Origin: JAWWPY01 sp963822825
GTDB lineage: Bacteria; Actinomycetota; Actinomycetes; Streptosporangiales; Streptosporangiaceae
Direction of reading: 5' to 3'
Assembly (NCBI GenBank): GCA_963822825.1
Contig: CAWGIW010000005.1
Location: 124,001-188,000, forward strand
DNA length: 64,000 bases
Positions within the stretch are counted from its first letter, which is position 1, and each line of letters opens with the position of its first letter. Below are positions 60,883-64,000 of this stretch, piece after piece. The position numbers and the translations under genes are program-made. The notes beneath the pieces are model-generated. The model searched no databases. It was given only the letters and a program-made list of their open reading frames with translations, and had not been told where the DNA came from.

Positions 60883-61069
60883 CCTCCATGTCGTTGAGTT
60901 CGTCCAGCACGGCGTCGAGCCGGCTGAACCGCTGTGACCACGTCTGCTCGTAGGCCTTCACCCAGTCATAGACCGGCCGCAGCGGCTGCCCATTGAGCTG
61001 GTACACCCGCTGCCGCCCGTCGCCGCGCACGTCCACCAGGCTCACCTCCCGCTGCCGGGCCATGCTCAC
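60857..61069 (-). CDS. Truncated ArsR-family regulator (wing and dimer helix only)
   Basis: A 68-70-residue protein equal to the C-terminal half of ArsR-type repressors that precede SRPBCC genes: VSLVDVRGDGRQRVYQLNGQPLRPVYDWVKAYEQTWSQRFSRLDAVLDEL. The first three helices, including the recognition helix, are absent; the frame is closed upstream by a TGA about 40 bases before. Start ATG 61063 (GTG 61069 alternative). It is preceded by a near-consensus promoter with an overlapping perfect palindrome, so the fragment is probably expressed. It could not bind DNA as a normal ArsR. Confidence 0.8.
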   Translation of the reverse strand: MSMARQREVSLVDVRGDGRQRVYQLNGQPLRPVYDWVKAYEQTWSQRFSRLDAVLDELNDMEDGDGSSGE

Positions 61070-61097
61070 ATCATATTCCCATATGGGAATATGTCAA
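61070..61097 (-). promoter_or_regulatory. Consensus promoter with 22-bp perfect palindrome
   Basis: On the minus strand TTGACA (-35) and TATGAT (-10) are 16 bases apart, and the palindrome CATATTCCCATATGGGAATATG (61072-61093) fills the spacer and both boxes' edges. The -10 box ends six bases before ATG 61063, a leaderless arrangement. An ideal repressor site. Confidence 0.8.
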
Positions 61098-61189
61098 CTC
61101 CCACGGAGCCGCGCACGGCGGATGGTGGACCTCGCCGCGGTGCGAGGGGCACGAGTTCCCGCCGGGTACAAGGGCATGAGTTCCAGCGG

Positions 61190-63889
61190 CTACGGCTGCG
61201 CGGGCTGGAACGTCTGGGCGAAGTTTTCAAAGATGTGAAAGTTCTGGGCCCACTCGCTTTGCGGTGTGGACCAGTACAGGGCGTATGCATGCGTGGAGTT
61301 CGCGAGGACGTTGCGGTTGAGGACCTGGGTGCGGACACCTTGGCGGTTGTACGTGAACTCCCAGTCGGCGGCCCTTTCCGCCTGCGGGTAGTTGATGGCT
61401 TTGAGCAGGATCCGGTGGTAGCCGGGGTACGTTCCGGTCCGGTTGGCCTCCTGCTGCTGCCAGTCGGCGAGCGGATTGGGCTGGGGATGGCTGGACTGGT
61501 CGATGAGGAGGAACATCGCTCCTGAGGGCGGCGTGACGTATACGTAGTGTCCCTGGTGCGAGATTTGCCAGCCGTTGGGCACAGCGATCGAGAAGCCAGT
61601 CGGGTCCTGGTACCTGTGATAGCCGGCGGGCATGGCCACCTGCCCGCCGGCGCCGGGCTGCGACGCTGGCTGTCCTGTGGGCCGCAGCGACGTGGATCTC
61701 GCGGGCGAACGCCGCGCCGACGCGGCGGCGGAGTTCGACGCCGCCCCGCCGCTGGCTGAATGGCCCGGGTTCGCCGCCGCCTGGGCCGTGTGATGGCCGG
61801 GCACATTCAGCCTGATCAGCACCCCGGCCACCACTATCAGCGCCGCTGCGGCCGCGATCATCCACGTGAGCTGCCGCCGTTGCTGCGATACGCGCCCATC
61901 CCCCGCTCCCGAAGGCCAGTGAAACCGCACCGGTGCGCCATTGGGATCGTTGGGACGGCCCCGGTGCGCCATTGGTGTCGTTGCGCCGGGGGGCGCGGGG
62001 GCGGGGGGCGCTGCGGGAGTGGGGGGCGCGGGAGTGGGGGCGGGAGCGGCTGCGGGCCAGGATCGGGCCGGCGGCGGCCATGCCGGGGGTGGCGTGACGA
62101 TCGTGGCCTGGGCCTGCGCGGGTTGCAGCTCTGGCGGGGACGGCGGGGACGGCTCGGGCGCAAGTTCATCCGCTTGGTCTGGTCGGGGCTCGTCCTCGTC
62201 CGTTCCGGGATGTGCCAGGCGCCGCGCGCTGTCTGCCGGAGGGAGCGCACTGGGCGTCGGCTTGTCCGGGTCGGCGCCGGCGGTTAGCGCGGTGCTCGCG
62301 CTGGAAGGCGCGTCGTCGAGATGGACGGGGAAGCCTGAGGGCGGCGTGGCCACACTGTCCCCGTCACTGTCCCCGTCGATGACATCTGAGGCCGGCGGCG
62401 CGGATGCTTCTGCGGGGTGCGGCGGCGCGTCCGGCTCGGCCGCCGCTTCCGGCCCGACCGGCTCGGCCTCCGCCTCCGACACGACCGGCTCAGCCTCCGC
62501 CTCCGGCACGACCGGCTCAGCCTCCAGATCCGGCACCATCAGCTCAGCGGCAGGCTCAGCCTCTAGATCCGGTACGACCGGCTCGGCCTCAGCCTCCGGC
62601 ACCACCGGCTCGGCCTCCGCCTCCGGCACGGCCGGCTCAGCCTCTAGATCCGGTACGACCGGCTCGGCCCTCGCCTCCGGCACGACCGGATCGGCCTCCG
62701 CCTCCGGCACGACCGGATCGGCCCCCGCCTCCGACACGACCGGATCGGCCTCCAGCACCGGCACCATCAGCTCAGCGGCCGGCTCAGCTTCCAGATCCGG
62801 CACGACCGGCTCAGCTTCCGCCTCCGCCGCGGCCGACTCGGCCTCCGGCGCTACCGACTCGGGCGGCCGGCCCGGTATGCCCGGCCTGGCATCGGCATCC
62901 GGCACAACCGGCTCGGCGTCCGGCGGCGTCGCCCGCGGATGGAATGCACGAGTGTGTTCGGCGCGTTCGAGCGTGTCCCCGGGATGCGCCTGGTCAACGC
63001 CGACCTCACCGGGATCCGCGGGTTCGGTGACCGCGGGGAGCGGGACGGTAGCCGACGCGTTACGTGCCCCGGCGACGAGGCGCAGCCCCTGTTCCGCGGC
63101 CGCCGCTCCAAGGCGCTGGCCCGGTTCCCGACGGAGCAGTTCGCTGATGACCGGCCACAACGCCGCGCAGCGGCGGGGCGGATCCGGGTCCTCGGTGACC
63201 ACCGCCGTGAGCGTCGCCAGAGCACCGGCACGCTCGTAGGGGGGACGCCCCTCGACGGCGGCGTACAGCGTCGCTCCAAGCGACCACAGGTCTGACTCGG
63301 GACCGCCACGCTCACCGCGGGCCCGTTCCGGAGCGATATACGACGGCGACCCTACGAGTACCCCGGTGGTCGTGGTGTTCGGGCTGTCCTCGGCCCGGGC
63401 GATCCCGAAGTCGGCGAGGACCGCGCGCCCGTCGGTTTCGATCAGGACATTCCCTGGCTTGACATCGCGGTGCATGATTCCGAGGGCGTGCGCGGCCCGC
63501 AACGCCGCCAGCACCTGCAGTCCGATCTTCGCCGCGTGCTCGGGGGTCAGCGGGCCGTCCTCTTGCACCATGTCCCGTAGCGACCGGGCCCGGACCAGCT
63601 CCATCACGATCCAGGGCTGGTTGCCGTCCTCCACGACGTCGTAGATGGTCACCACGTTCGGGTGGCTCAGCCGGGCCGCGGTACGTGCCTCACGAAAGGT
63701 GCGGTCGCGCAGCAGTTCGCGCTCGCTCTCACTCACACCAGGGGGCGGGTAAACCTCCTTCACCGCCACCTGGCGGTGCAGGACCCCGTCCAGCGCCAGC
63801 CAGACCGTTCCCATTCCGCCACTGCCGAGCGGCGTAACCAGCCGATAACGCCCCGCGACGACGCGGCCGGAATCCATCGGGGGGACCAT
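61190..63889 (-). CDS. Membrane Ser/Thr protein kinase with repeat-rich linker
   Basis: An 899-residue Hanks-type kinase. Kinase domain about 12-270: LGSGGMGTVWLALDG, AVKEVYPPP (lysine), IMHRDVKPGNVLIE (catalytic loop), LADFGIARAED, GSPSYIAPERARG. A linker of about 380 residues follows, built of imperfect EAEAEPVVP / EAEPAAELMVPDLEAD repeats, then Pro-rich text. One TM helix (WMIAAAAALIVVAGVLIRL) near residue 660 and an extracellular C-terminal domain of about 180 residues (YHRYQDPTGFSIAVPNGWQISHQGHYVYVTPP onward) without PASTA repeats. The sensor ligand is unknown. ATG 63877 is an alternative start. Confidence 0.93.
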   Translation of the reverse strand: MVPPMDSGRVVAGRYRLVTPLGSGGMGTVWLALDGVLHRQVAVKEVYPPPGVSESERELLRDRTFREARTAARLSHPNVVTIYDVVEDGNQPWIVMELVRARSLRDMVQEDGPLTPEHAAKIGLQVLAALRAAHALGIMHRDVKPGNVLIETDGRAVLADFGIARAEDSPNTTTTGVLVGSPSYIAPERARGERGGPESDLWSLGATLYAAVEGRPPYERAGALATLTAVVTEDPDPPRRCAALWPVISELLRREPGQRLGAAAAEQGLRLVAGARNASATVPLPAVTEPADPGEVGVDQAHPGDTLERAEHTRAFHPRATPPDAEPVVPDADARPGIPGRPPESVAPEAESAAAEAEAEPVVPDLEAEPAAELMVPVLEADPVVSEAGADPVVPEAEADPVVPEARAEPVVPDLEAEPAVPEAEAEPVVPEAEAEPVVPDLEAEPAAELMVPDLEAEPVVPEAEAEPVVSEAEAEPVGPEAAAEPDAPPHPAEASAPPASDVIDGDSDGDSVATPPSGFPVHLDDAPSSASTALTAGADPDKPTPSALPPADSARRLAHPGTDEDEPRPDQADELAPEPSPPSPPELQPAQAQATIVTPPPAWPPPARSWPAAAPAPTPAPPTPAAPPAPAPPGATTPMAHRGRPNDPNGAPVRFHWPSGAGDGRVSQQRRQLTWMIAAAAALIVVAGVLIRLNVPGHHTAQAAANPGHSASGGAASNSAAASARRSPARSTSLRPTGQPASQPGAGGQVAMPAGYHRYQDPTGFSIAVPNGWQISHQGHYVYVTPPSGAMFLLIDQSSHPQPNPLADWQQQEANRTGTYPGYHRILLKAINYPQAERAADWEFTYNRQGVRTQVLNRNVLANSTHAYALYWSTPQSEWAQNFHIFENFAQTFQPAQP
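61925..61986 (-). repeat. Copy of the dispersed 31-bp repeat inside the kinase gene
   Basis: Two units containing CCGGTGCGCCATTGG spaced by CGTTGGGACGGCCCCGGTG. Compared with the minus strand of 13443-13525, the 12-base CGTTGGGACGGC and the flanking CCGGTG-CGCC pattern are shared in the same order and spacing. In the kinase it codes part of the proline-rich juxtamembrane stretch. Confidence 0.6.
62430..62880 (-). repeat. Acidic-proline tandem repeats in the kinase linker
   Basis: Imperfect 27-60-base units coding E-A-E-A-E-P-V-V-P-type nonapeptides repeated about a dozen times, with the larger block EPAAELMVP occurring twice. All units keep frame. Confidence 0.8.
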
Positions 63890-64000
63890 TTGTCGCGGAT
63901 TACCCCGTGAGCAGCGATCAAACCTGCTTTGGCGGGACGGCCTGATCCGGGAACCGGCTGGTCAGGCCGGACCAGGACGACGAGCGTTGCCACGACCGCC

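Noticed and set aside
61941..63239. 432-codon plus-strand Ser/Gly/Ala/Thr-rich frame in the kinase linker
   Set aside because: Mirror of the EAEAEPVVP repeats; low complexity and no ribosome-binding site.

Overview
The window is high-GC chromosomal DNA from an actinobacterium, probably a soil lineage near the Streptosporangiales; the order is an inference and a 16S or marker-gene tree would settle it. The evidence is the dxr / site-2 protease / ispG cluster in actinobacterial order, a mycothiol ligase (mshC), a type II DAHP synthase, a tmsA-tmsB pair for 10-methyl-branched fatty acids, a WhiJ-like regulator / DUF397 / anti-sigma-type ATPase trio, a PASTA-less Ser/Thr kinase, and repeated use of GTG starts, ATGA/GTGA overlaps and probable leaderless promoters. 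Single-base frame breaks are frequent. They are densest at 5.1-9.2 kb, where conserved residues survive in whichever frame is open, so many are more likely draft-sequence indels than true gene decay.

Layout. 0-5 kb: a DeoR regulator converges on the MEP isoprenoid operon dxr-M50 protease-ispG. 5-9.3 kb: indel-riddled type II DAHP synthase (+) and tmsA-tmsB (-). 9.3-13.4 kb: a broken beta-lactamase-like remnant, a glutamate-racemase-like protein, DUF4192 and an F420-type luciferase-fold oxidoreductase. 13.6-18.3 kb: an accessory block with less GC-biased codons, consisting of a two-TM protein translationally coupled to an FAD amino-acid-oxidase-like enzyme, converging on a PLP-enzyme / D-Ala-D-Ala-ligase-like pair. 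This is the best candidate here for an undescribed small-molecule pathway. 18.5-21.3 kb: a LacI regulator, a perfect 52-bp palindrome, an alkB-type dioxygenase behind a LexA-like box, and a ribbon-helix-helix-like protein. 21-26 kb: mshC, DUF4190, an amidase, a YbaK-type deacylase and a CPBP protease homologue. 26-29 kb: the WhiJ-like trio and a membrane protein.

29-45.8 kb is mostly housekeeping: a SpoU methyltransferase, a solute-binding/VWA lipoprotein-like protein, a phosphotransferase, a MocR regulator divergent from an FMN split-barrel protein, oligoribonuclease with a ten-copy 5-residue repeat tail, tRNA-His, a methyltransferase, an LCP cell-wall ligase, an orphan LuxR-type DNA-binding protein, an OmpR-type two-component system, and a protein-deglycation-like set (two fructosamine-kinase-family genes plus a low-molecular-weight phosphatase), then a PuuB-like oxidase. 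46-55.3 kb is secretory and mobile: an S53 peptidase, tRNA-Lys with a dead tyrosine integrase beside it, a NarL-type two-component system, a second S53 (lipo)peptidase, a 32-residue cationic peptide gene with a perfect Shine-Dalgarno, and a GH18 chitinase. 55.3-56 kb holds gene fragments (DUF6788, P450 tail). 56-64 kb: an ABC exporter with a coupled 26-codon leader ORF, an OmpR-type two-component system, an SRPBCC protein with an ArsR fragment under a consensus promoter and palindromic operator, and a large Ser/Thr kinase.

Functional links: dxr and ispG supply isoprenoids; tmsB methylates and tmsA reduces membrane acyl chains; the kinase, LCP protein and the two-component systems point to envelope control; S53 peptidases and chitinase form an extracellular polymer-degrading set. 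Unusual structural themes are stop-codon-centred perfect hairpins, in-frame minisatellites inside otherwise conserved proteins, and a hairpin-forming dispersed repeat shared by 13.4 kb and the kinase gene.
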